The notes below the pieces were generated by a model that had not been told where the DNA came from, did no database searches, and saw only the letters and a list, made by a program, of their open reading frames with translations. 64,000 nucleotides of DNA from Novosphingobium sp. ZN18A2 (GTDB taxonomy: Bacteria; Pseudomonadota; Alphaproteobacteria; Sphingomonadales; Sphingomonadaceae). Numbering within the stretch: position 1 is the first letter of the stretch; each line of letters opens with the position of its first letter. The position numbers and the translations under genes were made by a program. Below, piece by piece: positions 55,502 through 64,000 of this stretch. The stretch lies in assembly GCF_036784765.1 (NCBI RefSeq), contig NZ_CP136651.1:1116001-1180000 (forward strand), in the 5' to 3' direction.

Positions 55502-55812
55502 GGGGTTTCGCTCGTTCCGGATTGGCTGGCTTCGAGTTGCGACGATGTGGCGAGCGGCGCGCTCGGCACCTGTGCTGCGATGGTGTTTTCAAGCGAGGAG
55601 ATCCGGCGCTTCATGCGCCAGCGCGTGACCTTGTGCAGCGCCCAGGTGGGTAGCAGGCCAAGCAGGAAGGCGACGATCACCAGCGCGGGCAGCTTGGTTT
55701 CAAGCACCAGCCCTTCCCAGATGCGCACTTCCACGGTCTGCCAGTTGGCGAGCGTGAACAGCGCGAGCGCAACCGCAATCACGATCCATACGATCGTCCG
55801 GATGATCTGCAT
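55498..55812 (-). CDS. lapA: LapA-domain inner-membrane protein
   Basis: The 104-residue protein has two hydrophobic helices (TIVWIVIAVALALFTLANW and LPALVIVAFLLGLLPTW), and a charged cytoplasmic tail with a short coiled-coil (RMKRRISSLENTIA). It fits the LapA (DUF1049) family, which in E. coli takes part in LPS regulation with LapB. No lapB is adjacent. It lies between purB and pyrF and is coupled to pyrF. Confidence 0.85.
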   Translation of the reverse strand: MQIIRTIVWIVIAVALALFTLANWQTVEVRIWEGLVLETKLPALVIVAFLLGLLPTWALHKVTRWRMKRRISSLENTIAAQVPSAPLATSSQLEASQSGTSETP

Positions 55813-55879
55813 GCGTCTGATCCCCTTGGTCTGTGGCCCGCGATGCTAGGGCGCTTTGCAGTCCAATGCCAGTGGCGGC

Positions 55880-57193
55880 TTATTTGCCGAAAACGCGATC
55901 GAAAATCGCGTCGACGGCCTTGAAGTGATAGCCGAGGTCGAACTTTTCCTCGAGCTGCTGCGGGCTGAGCGCCGCGGTCACTTCCGGATCGGCCTTCAGC
56001 AGTTCCAGAAGGTTCAGTTGCCCATCCGATTCCCACACTTTCATCGCGTTGCGCTGGACAAGGCGATAGGCCGCGTCGCGTTCCAGCCCCGCCTGCGTCA
56101 GCGCCAGCAGCACGCGCTGTGAATGGACGAGACCGCCCATCCGGTCGAGATTCTTTTGCATCCGTTCCGGATAGACGACCAGCTTGTCGATAACCGACGT
56201 AAGCCGGCCAAGCGCGAAGTCGAGCGTGATCGTCGCATCCGGTCCGATGAAGCGTTCGACCGACGAATGCGAGATGTCGCGCTCGTGCCACAGCGCCACG
56301 TTCTCCAGCGCGGGGACCACGGCGGAGCGAACCATGCGGGCAAGGCCGGTCAGGTTCTCGGTCAGCACCGGGTTGCGCTTGTGCGGCATGGCGGATGAAC
56401 CCTTCTGGCCGGGCGAGAAGTATTCTTCCGCTTCCAGAACCTCGGTGCGTTGCAAGTGCCGCACTTCCACTGCCAGTCGTTCAATGCTGCTGGCGATCAC
56501 ACCCAGCGTCGCGAAGAACATCGCGTGGCGGTCGCGCGGGATAACCTGTGTGCTGACCGGATCGGGCTCTAGCCCCAGCTGCTCTGCCACATAGGCTTCG
56601 ACCGACGGATCGATATTGGCGAACGTGCCCACCGCGCCAGAGATCGCGCAGGTCGCGATTTCCTTGCGCGCGGCAACAAGGCGCGTCTTGCAGCGGGCGA
56701 ATTCGGCATAGGCCTGCGCCAGTTTCAGCCCGAAGGTGGTCGGTTCGGCATGGATGCCGTGGCTGCGGCCGATGGTGGGGGTGTATTTGTGTTCTTCGGC
56801 CCGGCGTTTGATCGCGGCAAGCAGGGCGTCGAGGTCGGCCAGCAGGATATCGCTGGCGCGCGCAAGCTGCACCGCCAGCGTGGTGTCCAGCACGTCCGAG
56901 CTTGTCATGCCCTGGTGCATGAAGCGCGCTTCGGGGCCGACCTGCTGCGCCACCCAGTCGAGGAAGGCGATCACGTCATGCTTGGTGACCGCCTCGATCG
57001 CGTCGATTGCGGCAACGTCGATTGCCGGATCGGTCTTCCACCAGTCCCAAAGCGCCTTTGCTCCGCTTTCCGGCACGACGCCCAGTTCGCCCAGTTTCTG
57101 CGTGGCGTGGGCTTCGATTTCGAACCAGATGCGATAGCGGGCCTCTGGCTCCCAGATCGCGGTCATCGCTGGGCGGGCGTAGCGGGGTACCAT
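55880..57193 (-). CDS. purB: Adenylosuccinate lyase
   Basis: PurB catalyses two fumarate-releasing steps in purine synthesis. The 437-residue product has the signature loop GSSAMPHKRNPV with the catalytic Ser, and TIGRSHGIHAEPT. ATG 57193 gives the usual family N-terminus (MVPRYARPAMTAIWEP); the longer frame adds only junk. It heads the purB-lapA-pyrF-trpF block and is divergent from the mechanosensitive channel gene. Confidence 0.95.
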   Translation of the reverse strand: MVPRYARPAMTAIWEPEARYRIWFEIEAHATQKLGELGVVPESGAKALWDWWKTDPAIDVAAIDAIEAVTKHDVIAFLDWVAQQVGPEARFMHQGMTSSDVLDTTLAVQLARASDILLADLDALLAAIKRRAEEHKYTPTIGRSHGIHAEPTTFGLKLAQAYAEFARCKTRLVAARKEIATCAISGAVGTFANIDPSVEAYVAEQLGLEPDPVSTQVIPRDRHAMFFATLGVIASSIERLAVEVRHLQRTEVLEAEEYFSPGQKGSSAMPHKRNPVLTENLTGLARMVRSAVVPALENVALWHERDISHSSVERFIGPDATITLDFALGRLTSVIDKLVVYPERMQKNLDRMGGLVHSQRVLLALTQAGLERDAAYRLVQRNAMKVWESDGQLNLLELLKADPEVTAALSPQQLEEKFDLGYHFKAVDAIFDRVFGK

Positions 57194-57388
57194 GGTCGAC
57201 TCCGGTTCGATGGGGCTGCGGTTTGCAGAATGCTGGCGCGCGGCTAGGGGGCGCGGGCGCAAATGGCAAGGGCAAGCGCCGTATAACGCAATCGTCCGGC
57301 TAATCTTTCCGCGCGGTTGCTAGAAATGCGGGCCTGCGGCATGAACGCGCGATATCGCGGCTTGGACGATAGGATCGCGTCGACCGAC

Positions 57389-59809
57389 ATGGTGCCTTTA
57401 AGCAGAACGAAACGATGGCTAGCCGTGGCGTGCGCCTTGTTGTGGGCATCCGCATTCGGGGCATTCGCCATGATCCCGGCGGCCCATGCGGCGCAACCTG
57501 CCGATACGATATTGGAAGGGTTCAACGCCGATGCCGCGCAGGCGCTGGCGTTGCTGCGAAATTCGTCCGGAAAATCCGACAAGGAAACGCAGCGTGAAAT
57601 CGACCGCATGCGCGACACGCTGGCGAACGATCGCGACAACGCGCAATCGCTGGCCGACAAGGGAACGATCGAGACGCGTCTGACGCAGTCGGAGATCGAG
57701 GCGCTCGGCGCCGCGCCCAAGTCCGGTGAGAGCGAACCGCCCGCGCTTGCCGCGAAGCGCCGCCAGCTTGAGGACCAGCTTGGCCTGCAAATGCTGCCGG
57801 TCCTGCGCTGGCGAGAGGCGCAGGCGCGGTCCGCCACGCTGGTGGATGAACTGGACAGCCGGTCTGCGGCGATGACCCGCGCGCGCCTCATGACGCACGG
57901 ATACTCGCCGCTTGACCCGCGCCTCTGGCACGGCGCGCTGGTTGAAACGGCGCGTATGTTCTCGGTGGGGGCTGACAGGATTGCCGCCGTCAATGCGCGA
58001 ATCGGCACACTGGCGATCATCGGGCTTGCGGCTTTGGCGCTTGTGCTGCTCGTCGTGCCGCCGTTGCTGTTCTACCGGGGCTGGACCCGCGTTCGCGTGA
58101 AAGTGGAAGGCCGCATCATCATGGCCGCCCACCTGTGGCGCAAGCTCGGCATGGCGCTCGCGCTCGACGCGGTATCGCTTGTCGTCTTCATTGCCGTTCT
58201 GGCGCTGGTGATCGCGGGCATTTCGCTGGCGATGCTGCCGCTGGCCGGAAACGCGGCGGTCAGCGAAATCGCGATGTCGATCCTGCTTGCCAGCCTGCTG
58301 CTCGCGTTCGCGCAGTGGCTGGGCCGTTCGGTCCTGCTTTCGCCGATCCATGACCTGCGGCTGATCCGTTTCGCGCCGGAACCCGCCGGGCAAGCGTTGA
58401 TGGTCGTCCGGTTTCTTGGCCTGATGCTGACGTTCGAGGCCGTGATCGGCGTGACGGAGAAGGCGGGCACCATCGGCGCTTCGTCCGCCAGCCTGCTTTC
58501 CGGGCTGTTGCTGGTCGCGGGGTGCTGGCTTTTGTGGCGTCTCGCGGGACTTATCCGCAACGGCGCACGCGAACCCCGCCCGGAACCGGCTCCTGACGAC
58601 CCGCAGCCCGCGCGGATGGATTTCGCCACGCCGATCAGCCGGGTTCTGGGCGGCTTCGCGCTGATCGCCGCGCTGACGGCGCTGGCAGGATACATCATGC
58701 TGGCGCGCGAGATATTTTCAGACCTCCTGCTCAGCCTGGCGGTGGTGACCATCGCGGTCTATTTCCACCGCGCGGTGAAGCTGGTTCTGCGCGCGCTGGC
58801 CGACGGCCCGCTGCATCTCTATCGCCGCGTGCTGCATTTCGTTCCGATGGTGAGCGGGCTTTTGCTGACGCTTGGTGTTGCGCTTCTGGTCGCACTGATC
58901 TGGGGCTATCGCATCCAGCAGGTGAGCGACGCGGTGGTGGCGCTGCGGACGGGTGTGAAGTTCGGCAATATCAACCTTTCAGCCGGAGACGTGCTGAAAT
59001 TCGCGGTGGTCTTCGGGCTCGGCTATATGCTCACCCGCTGGATACAGGGCTTCCTGCGTGTGGCGATCCTGCCAGAGTTCGGCATGGACAAGGGCGTGCA
59101 ATCGGCACTGGTCACCGCGCTGGGCTATGCCGGGATACTGATCGCGGCGCTGGCGGCGATCGCCTCTACCGGGCTTGACCTGACCAGCCTGGCGTTCGTT
59201 GCCGGCGCCCTGTCGGTAGGTATCGGCTTCGGCCTTCAATCGGTGGTGGAGAATTTCACCAGCGGCATTTTGCTGCTGATCGAACGGCCGGTGCGCGAAG
59301 GCGACTGGATCGTCGTTGGCACCAACGAAGGCATCGTCCGCAAGATTGCCGTGCGTTCTACCCGGATCGAAACGTTCGACGGGCATTATATCATCGTCCC
59401 CAACTCGCAGCTCATCAGCAGCGCGGTGAAGAACGTTACTTTCACCGGCGGCGTTGCGCGGGTGCTGGTGGAGGTGGGGGTCGCCTATGGGTCGGACTAT
59501 GAGGAAGTGCGCCGGATACTGCTCGACATCGCCGACAAGGAGACAAGGATCGTCGATCAACCGGCGGCAAGCGTGTGGATGACCGGATTTGCGGACAGTT
59601 CGGTCAGCTTCCGCCTTGCCTGCTGGATCGACAGTGCGATGAACACGGGTGGCATGCGGTCCGATCTGCATTTCCAGATTGCCAGCCGCTTTGCCGAAGC
59701 GGGGATCGATATCCCCATTCCGCAGCGCGACATCTACATCCGCACAATGCCTTCGGCCGGAGCGGAAGGGTCAGGCGGGCCAGCGAAAGGCGATGCGACT
59801 CTCGCCTGA
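57389..59809 (+). CDS. Large MscS-family mechanosensitive channel
   Basis: The 806-residue protein has a signal peptide (cleaved near AAHA-AQ), a periplasmic helical part (about residues 30-180, DUF3772-like), and about ten membrane helices. The C-terminal MscS core has the pore helix region (FVAGALSVGIGFGLQSVVENFTSG), and a cytoplasmic beta/alpha cage. It probably opens under osmotic down-shock. ATG 57389 is used; 57344 is an alternative. Its 3' end overlaps the converging NRDE gene by 39 bases. Confidence 0.88.
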   Translation: MVPLSRTKRWLAVACALLWASAFGAFAMIPAAHAAQPADTILEGFNADAAQALALLRNSSGKSDKETQREIDRMRDTLANDRDNAQSLADKGTIETRLTQSEIEALGAAPKSGESEPPALAAKRRQLEDQLGLQMLPVLRWREAQARSATLVDELDSRSAAMTRARLMTHGYSPLDPRLWHGALVETARMFSVGADRIAAVNARIGTLAIIGLAALALVLLVVPPLLFYRGWTRVRVKVEGRIIMAAHLWRKLGMALALDAVSLVVFIAVLALVIAGISLAMLPLAGNAAVSEIAMSILLASLLLAFAQWLGRSVLLSPIHDLRLIRFAPEPAGQALMVVRFLGLMLTFEAVIGVTEKAGTIGASSASLLSGLLLVAGCWLLWRLAGLIRNGAREPRPEPAPDDPQPARMDFATPISRVLGGFALIAALTALAGYIMLAREIFSDLLLSLAVVTIAVYFHRAVKLVLRALADGPLHLYRRVLHFVPMVSGLLLTLGVALLVALIWGYRIQQVSDAVVALRTGVKFGNINLSAGDVLKFAVVFGLGYMLTRWIQGFLRVAILPEFGMDKGVQSALVTALGYAGILIAALAAIASTGLDLTSLAFVAGALSVGIGFGLQSVVENFTSGILLLIERPVREGDWIVVGTNEGIVRKIAVRSTRIETFDGHYIIVPNSQLISSAVKNVTFTGGVARVLVEVGVAYGSDYEEVRRILLDIADKETRIVDQPAASVWMTGFADSSVSFRLACWIDSAMNTGGMRSDLHFQIASRFAEAGIDIPIPQRDIYIRTMPSAGAEGSGGPAKGDATLA

Positions 59810-60496
59810 CGGTTCGCCATCGGGGTCGAAGCGCCGTTCCGCGATGCGTCCGTTCCCTGCGTTGTCGATGGTCACGACGGTAGAGCAGCGCGTGCCATAG
59901 GCCGGGTCACGGATGAAAACCGGGCTGAAGGGCAGGTCCGGCCCTTCGCTGTCCGGTTCGGGCGGCAGCGGCGTTTCATCCGCCAGGGCCGCGAACAGGG
60001 CGCCGGTATCGTCATCGTCGCTGTCCAGCCAAAGGCCGAGCGTTTCGGAAAGGCGGCGGGTTTTTGCCCAGGGCCGGTCGAACACCCCGTTCGACACGCC
60101 GTGGATACCGGGGGCAAGGGCGCTTTCTGCCGGTGCGGGCGCATTGGTAAGGTGCCGCGCGCCGTCGGGATCTATGCCAAGCAGGTGGAACGGGTTCATC
60201 CGGTCGGTATCGGGGCGGGGCGCGTCCAGCAGCCAGTCGGTAACCAGCCCCCCGCGTGAGGCCATGCTGGGTTTCGGATAGCCGGGCACGCGGAAGTTGG
60301 TGACAAGCGCGAACCGGCCCGCCTCGCTCACCCCCAGCCACGTTCCCCCGGCCTCAAGGTCGCGTCCGGCGATGATGCCGCTATCGTTCCACCGGCCCAG
60401 CGGCGCCGCGGGGCGGGCGTGGAATTCGTCGCGGTTGGCGATCACGACCAGACGCCAGCGCGGGTGCGCCCGCCATGCCAACGCCGCCACGCACAT
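59771..60496 (-). CDS. NRDE (TANGO2-like) family protein
   Basis: The 241-residue protein starts with Cys2 followed by the family motif NRDEFHARP (Asn21-Arg22-Asp23-Glu24), like proteins related to eukaryotic TANGO2. Cys2 may become an N-terminal nucleophile, as in Ntn hydrolases. Function in bacteria is unclear; a link to heme or lipid metabolism has been suggested for the family. Its ATG shares one base with the radC stop. The C-terminus overlaps the MscS gene. Confidence 0.85.
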   Translation of the reverse strand: MCVAALAWRAHPRWRLVVIANRDEFHARPAAPLGRWNDSGIIAGRDLEAGGTWLGVSEAGRFALVTNFRVPGYPKPSMASRGGLVTDWLLDAPRPDTDRMNPFHLLGIDPDGARHLTNAPAPAESALAPGIHGVSNGVFDRPWAKTRRLSETLGLWLDSDDDDTGALFAALADETPLPPEPDSEGPDLPFSPVFIRDPAYGTRCSTVVTIDNAGNGRIAERRFDPDGEPSGESRIAFRWPA

Positions 60497-61230
60497 CAGA
60501 TAAGTCCCTTGGCTTTCAGCGAGACATGCCCGTCCTGTCCGATCACGATGTGGTCGTGCACCACGATGCCAAGGTGTCGCCCCGCTTCGATGATGCGCTG
60601 CGTTATCTGGATGTCGGCGCGACTGGGTTGCGGATTCCCGCTCGGATGGTTGTGCACGAGGATCAGCGCGGCGGCCCCGATGTCGAGCGCGCGGCGAATC
60701 ACTTCGCGCGGGTGGATCGCCGCTTCGTCGATCGTCCCGTCGCCCACCTTCTCGTCCAGCATCAGCGTGTTCTGGGCGTTAAGGTAAAGCACGCGCACGC
60801 GTTCGCGCGTCAGGTGCGCCATGTCTATGTGCAGGTAGTCGATCAGCGCCTGCCAGCTTCCCAGCACGGACTTTTCGCGCACCCGCTGGCGCACCATGCG
60901 CCGCGCGGCGACGGCGACGATGCGCAGGGCCGCCGCGCTGGCCGGTCCCATGTCGGGATGCTTGATCAGTGTCTGCGTGTCCGCCGCAAGCACACCCGCC
61001 AGCGAGCCGAAACGCCGGATGAGCGACCGTGCGACCGGTTTCGTATCGACACGTGGCCGGGCCGTCGCCAGCAGATATTCTATCAATTCGTAATCCGCCA
61101 GCGCGTCTTCCCCGCCTTCCAGCAGCCGTTTGCGAAGCCGCTCGCGGTGACCGGAAGAATCATGGCTGGTTTCGCGCAGTCGCGCCTTGTCGGGCGTTCG
61201 TTCAGGAAAGAGTTGGGGGTCCTCTGTCAT
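60496..61230 (-). CDS. radC: RadC-like JAB-domain protein
   Basis: The 244-residue product has a helix-hairpin-helix-like N-terminal part (residues about 25-105) and a C-terminal JAB/MPN domain with metal-binding HNHPSGNPQPSRAD and the preceding Glu. RadC was named for DNA repair but that role is doubtful; its activity is open. ATG 61230 is used because the longer frame starts at TTG. It is coupled to the NRDE gene. Confidence 0.9.
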   Translation of the reverse strand: MTEDPQLFPERTPDKARLRETSHDSSGHRERLRKRLLEGGEDALADYELIEYLLATARPRVDTKPVARSLIRRFGSLAGVLAADTQTLIKHPDMGPASAAALRIVAVAARRMVRQRVREKSVLGSWQALIDYLHIDMAHLTRERVRVLYLNAQNTLMLDEKVGDGTIDEAAIHPREVIRRALDIGAAALILVHNHPSGNPQPSRADIQITQRIIEAGRHLGIVVHDHIVIGQDGHVSLKAKGLI

Positions 61231-61349
61231 CAGCTTGAATGTGCGGGCACCTTTCAACAGGTTCGTGCGTTCATGGTCGTGCGTTCACCGCCCGACTGTT
61301 GTCTATGCCGGGTTGCCGTGAAACCGACCGGGGCGCAAGAAGGGGGCGG

Positions 61350-64000
61350 ATGGCCGAAGCGACCGATTTGGACGAAGTGCAGCCTGCCGGAGCGCCGCGA
61401 TGGCGCCGCCGGGCCTTGCGCGTGGCCGTTGCGGTTATGGTCGTGCTTGTGGTCTTGCTGGCCGCGACGTGGTTTTCGCGCGTGCGCATCGCCGACAATG
61501 TAATTGAAAGCCAGCTTCGCTCTGCCGGCCTTCCCGCGACTTACCGGATCGACGAGGTCGGCGGCACGCAGCAGGTGTTGAGCAATATCGTGGTCGGCGA
61601 TCCCGCGCATCCCGATCTTACCATATCGCGTGCCGTCGTTACGCTTGTCTATCACCTGGGGCTGCCATCCATCGGCACGGTCACGCTGGAAAAGCCGCGC
61701 CTTTACGGAACCTATCACGATGGAAAGGTGAGCTTCGGAAGCCTCGACAAGGTCGTTTTCGGCGGGAAGAAGGCGGCGCCGGGCCTTCCCGATATAAACC
61801 TGGGCCTCGATGACGGGCGCGCCCTGTTCCTGACCGACTATGGCAAGGTAGCGATCAAGGCGGACGGGCGCGGCAATCTTTCGAACGGATTTTCGGGCGA
61901 GCTTGGCGCGGTTGCGCCCGATCTTGCGCTGCCGGGCTGCGCGGTCCGGAAGGCAAGCGCCTATGGTCACGTGGACGTGCGGGGCGGGCAGCCCGCATTT
62001 GCTGGGCCGTTGCGGATAGCAGGTGCCGATTGCGCGGATAGCGGGGCGTCGCTGGGGGCATCCAACGTCCAGGTCGATGCGAAGCTGGACAAGGATTTGT
62101 CCGGCGTAACCAGCACGTTCAAGCTGCGTGGCCGCCATCCGGCGGTCGACCGCATGACCGCGCAGACGCTTGCGCTCGACGGGCGCCTCGCCTTCCGCAA
62201 GGGAAACCTCACGGGCAAGCTGGACGGCAATGCCGGGGGCGTGACCTCGCCGCAGGCCGACGTGGCCCTGCTTGCGCTGAGCGGTCTTTTGCGGGCGCGG
62301 GATTCGTTCCGTCGGCTCGATTTCAACGGAACGCTCGACGCGCGCGGGTTGCGACAGGGGCAGGCGCTGCAATCCGCGCTGGCCGGCGCGGAGCGCAGCA
62401 CCGCGGGGACGCTGCTTTCGCCGATGATCGCGCAAGTCCGCGGCGCGCTTGAGCGTGAGCGGCGCGGCAGCCGTCTTATTGCCGATATAGATGCCCGCAA
62501 GGATGGCGCGGCGATGGCGCTGGCCATGCCGCAAGGCACGCTTGTGGGCGGCAGCGGGCGCACGCTCGTCTCGCTTTCGCGGTTCCAGGTCGCGATGGGC
62601 GCGAAAGGGCAGTCCGCACCGCGCGTATCGGGCAATTTCTCTACCGGCGGGCCGGGATTGCCGCGCATCACCGGGCGCATGGAGCAGGCCGATTCGCGCG
62701 GCGCGGTGCTGCGCATGAAAATGGCGCCTTATGCCGCGGGCGACCAAAGCCTTGCGTTCCCGCGTCTTACTTTGGCGCAGGCGCCCGATGGATCGCTGGG
62801 CTTTTCCGGCGAAGCGCAGATGACCGGCGATATTCCCGGCGGCCGGGCCGAAAGGCTGGTTCTGCCGGTTGACGGCGACTGGGCGTCCAACGGCAGGCTG
62901 GCGGTGCTGCGCGGCTGCGAGCCGGTGCGGTTCGACCGGCTGATGCTGGGCAACATGGAACTGGACAAACGGTCGTTGACGCTCTGCCCGCCGCGCGGTG
63001 GCGCGATCGTGGAAAGCGGGCCTTCGGGCCTGCGCATCGCGGCAGGTGTGCCTTCGCTCGACCTGTCTGGCCGCCTTGGCGAAACGCCGATGCTGATCAC
63101 CAGCGGCGCGGTGGGCTTCGCCTGGCCGGGCGCGATCAGCGCAAAGGCGGTCGACATCACGCTTGGCCCGCCGGACACCGCCACGCATTTCCGCCTTGCC
63201 GATCTTCAGGCGAAAGCGGGAAGCGACTTTACCGGCACTTTCTCGGGCGTGGAAGCGAAGCTGGCGGCGGTCCCGCTCGACGTCACGGGTGCGGCGGGCG
63301 ACTGGCGTTATGCCGATGGCACGCTGCTGCTGGACAAGGCCACCTTCGACGTGACTGACCGCCAGAATCCCGCGCGGTTCGAGCGGCTGACCGCCCGCGA
63401 CGCGAACCTGACGCTGCATGATAACCGGATCGACGCGAATGCCGTGCTGCGCGATCCTGCAAGCGGGCGTGAAATCGTGCGCACAAACATCAGCCACGAC
63501 CTCGGCACCGCCAAGGGGCATGCGGACCTGTTCGTTGACGGGCTGAAGTTCGACAAGCGGTTCCAGCCCGATACGCTGACGCCGCTGGCAAAGGGGCTGG
63601 TCGCGCTGGCCAAGGGAACGGTCACGGGCAAGGGGCAGGTCGACTGGACCGGCGAAAGGGTGACAAGCGGCGGACGCTTCAGCACCGACGGCCTTGATTT
63701 CGCCGCGCCGTTCGGGCCGACGAAGGGCCTGAAGGGCACGCTGGTTTTCACAGACCTGCTGAACATGGTGACCGCGCCCGATCAGACCTTCACTGTCGCC
63801 TCCATCAACCCCGGCGTGGAAGTGAACGACGGTGTCGTGACGCTGTCCCTGCTTGCGAACCAGGTCGTGCGCCTGAAAGACGCGCATTGGCCGTTCATGG
63901 GCGGAACCTTGCGGCTTGAGCCGACCGAACTGCATTTCGCCGTAAGCGAGCCGCGCCACTACGTTCTCGATATCAGGGGGCTGGACGCGGCGAAGTTCGT
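61350..64000 (+). CDS. YdbH-like envelope protein (partial, runs off window)
   Basis: The frame from ATG 61350 is open to the window end (more than 880 codons), with AAGGGGG upstream. An N-terminal membrane anchor (VAVAVMVVLVVLLAATWF, residues about 26-43) follows a charged start; then come long stretches of beta-rich repeats (LSNIVVGDP; LYGTYHDGKVSFGSL). This fits the YdbH/AsmA-like family that spans the periplasm and moves phospholipid to the outer membrane. Downstream ynbE and ydbL-like genes would be expected beyond the window. An overlapping 901-codon frame on the other strand is taken as an artefact. Confidence 0.78.
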   Translation, partial: MAEATDLDEVQPAGAPRWRRRALRVAVAVMVVLVVLLAATWFSRVRIADNVIESQLRSAGLPATYRIDEVGGTQQVLSNIVVGDPAHPDLTISRAVVTLVYHLGLPSIGTVTLEKPRLYGTYHDGKVSFGSLDKVVFGGKKAAPGLPDINLGLDDGRALFLTDYGKVAIKADGRGNLSNGFSGELGAVAPDLALPGCAVRKASAYGHVDVRGGQPAFAGPLRIAGADCADSGASLGASNVQVDAKLDKDLSGVTSTFKLRGRHPAVDRMTAQTLALDGRLAFRKGNLTGKLDGNAGGVTSPQADVALLALSGLLRARDSFRRLDFNGTLDARGLRQGQALQSALAGAERSTAGTLLSPMIAQVRGALERERRGSRLIADIDARKDGAAMALAMPQGTLVGGSGRTLVSLSRFQVAMGAKGQSAPRVSGNFSTGGPGLPRITGRMEQADSRGAVLRMKMAPYAAGDQSLAFPRLTLAQAPDGSLGFSGEAQMTGDIPGGRAERLVLPVDGDWASNGRLAVLRGCEPVRFDRLMLGNMELDKRSLTLCPPRGGAIVESGPSGLRIAAGVPSLDLSGRLGETPMLITSGAVGFAWPGAISAKAVDITLGPPDTATHFRLADLQAKAGSDFTGTFSGVEAKLAAVPLDVTGAAGDWRYADGTLLLDKATFDVTDRQNPARFERLTARDANLTLHDNRIDANAVLRDPASGREIVRTNISHDLGTAKGHADLFVDGLKFDKRFQPDTLTPLAKGLVALAKGTVTGKGQVDWTGERVTSGGRFSTDGLDFAAPFGPTKGLKGTLVFTDLLNMVTAPDQTFTVASINPGVEVNDGVVTLSLLANQVVRLKDAHWPFMGGTLRLEPTELHFAVSEPRHYVLDIRGLDAAKF

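Noticed and set aside
61254..63959. Minus-strand open frame of 901 codons
   Set aside because: It lies opposite the YdbH-like gene, which has a start site, membrane anchor and natural composition; the minus frame gives an Arg/Gln/His-rich product typical of antisense frames in GC-rich DNA.

Overview
The window looks like chromosomal core genome of an alphaproteobacterium, most likely a member of Sphingomonadales (Erythrobacter/Novosphingobium-like). Reasons: GC is high throughout; the CckA hybrid kinase and CpdR-type receiver of the alphaproteobacterial cell-cycle phosphorelay are both present; recA carries an alphaproteobacterial SOS box (GTTC-N7-GTTC); a SapC-family gene is present; and lapA, pyrF, trpF, trpB, trpA, accD and folC occur in an alphaproteobacterial order. 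There is no rRNA, CRISPR array, insertion sequence, prophage or integrase. Both edges cut a gene.

Layout. 1-4 kb: end of a membrane protein, cckA, SOS-controlled recA. 4-11.4 kb: an EF-G paralogue, a methyltransferase, alaS, trmL and glutaminase. 11.4-20.6 kb: a KefB-type antiporter, a secreted GH13 enzyme, an OmpA-family protein, a GNAT-nitrilase fusion, a small HExxH membrane protein coupled to icd, and a crotonase. 20.7-27.6 kb: tRNA-Val(GAC), cpdR, an N-formylglutamate amidohydrolase-like gene, a strong small-RNA candidate, sapC, a D-2-hydroxyglutarate-dehydrogenase-like flavoprotein, an unknown exported protein and a sulfatase. 27.9-37.5 kb: a DEAD-box helicase, an MFS carrier, a FUSC protein, uvrD, a divergent LysR/YeiH pair and gltX. 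37.6-45.2 kb: an orphan gene behind a Fur-like box, nadE, prs, an AraC regulator, a hisN-like phosphatase and several small accessory proteins. 45.2-57.2 kb: rsmD, rluB, a Rieske oxygenase, an AmpG-like carrier, the trpBA-accD-folC operon and the purB-lapA-pyrF-trpF block. 57.4-64 kb: a large MscS channel, an NRDE protein, radC and the start of a ydbH-like gene.

Most genes are housekeeping functions: nucleotide (prs, purB, pyrF), tryptophan, folate, NAD and fatty-acid precursor synthesis, translation (alaS, gltX, trmL, rsmD, rluB) and DNA repair (recA, uvrD, radC). Tight operons are marked by 4-base ATGA/GTGA overlaps (cckA, icd-peptidase, rluB-rsmD, lapA-pyrF, trpB-trpA-accD).

No large undescribed multigene system is evident. 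The most interesting signals are: (i) a complete small-RNA transcription unit on the minus strand at 22478-22615, with promoter, UUCG hairpin, CCUCCUCCC anti-Shine-Dalgarno motif and terminator; (ii) a structured inverted-repeat element at about 45021-45166; (iii) an outer-membrane-like gene placed antiparallel between trpF and trpB; and (iv) an orphan gene behind a near-consensus Fur-like box.
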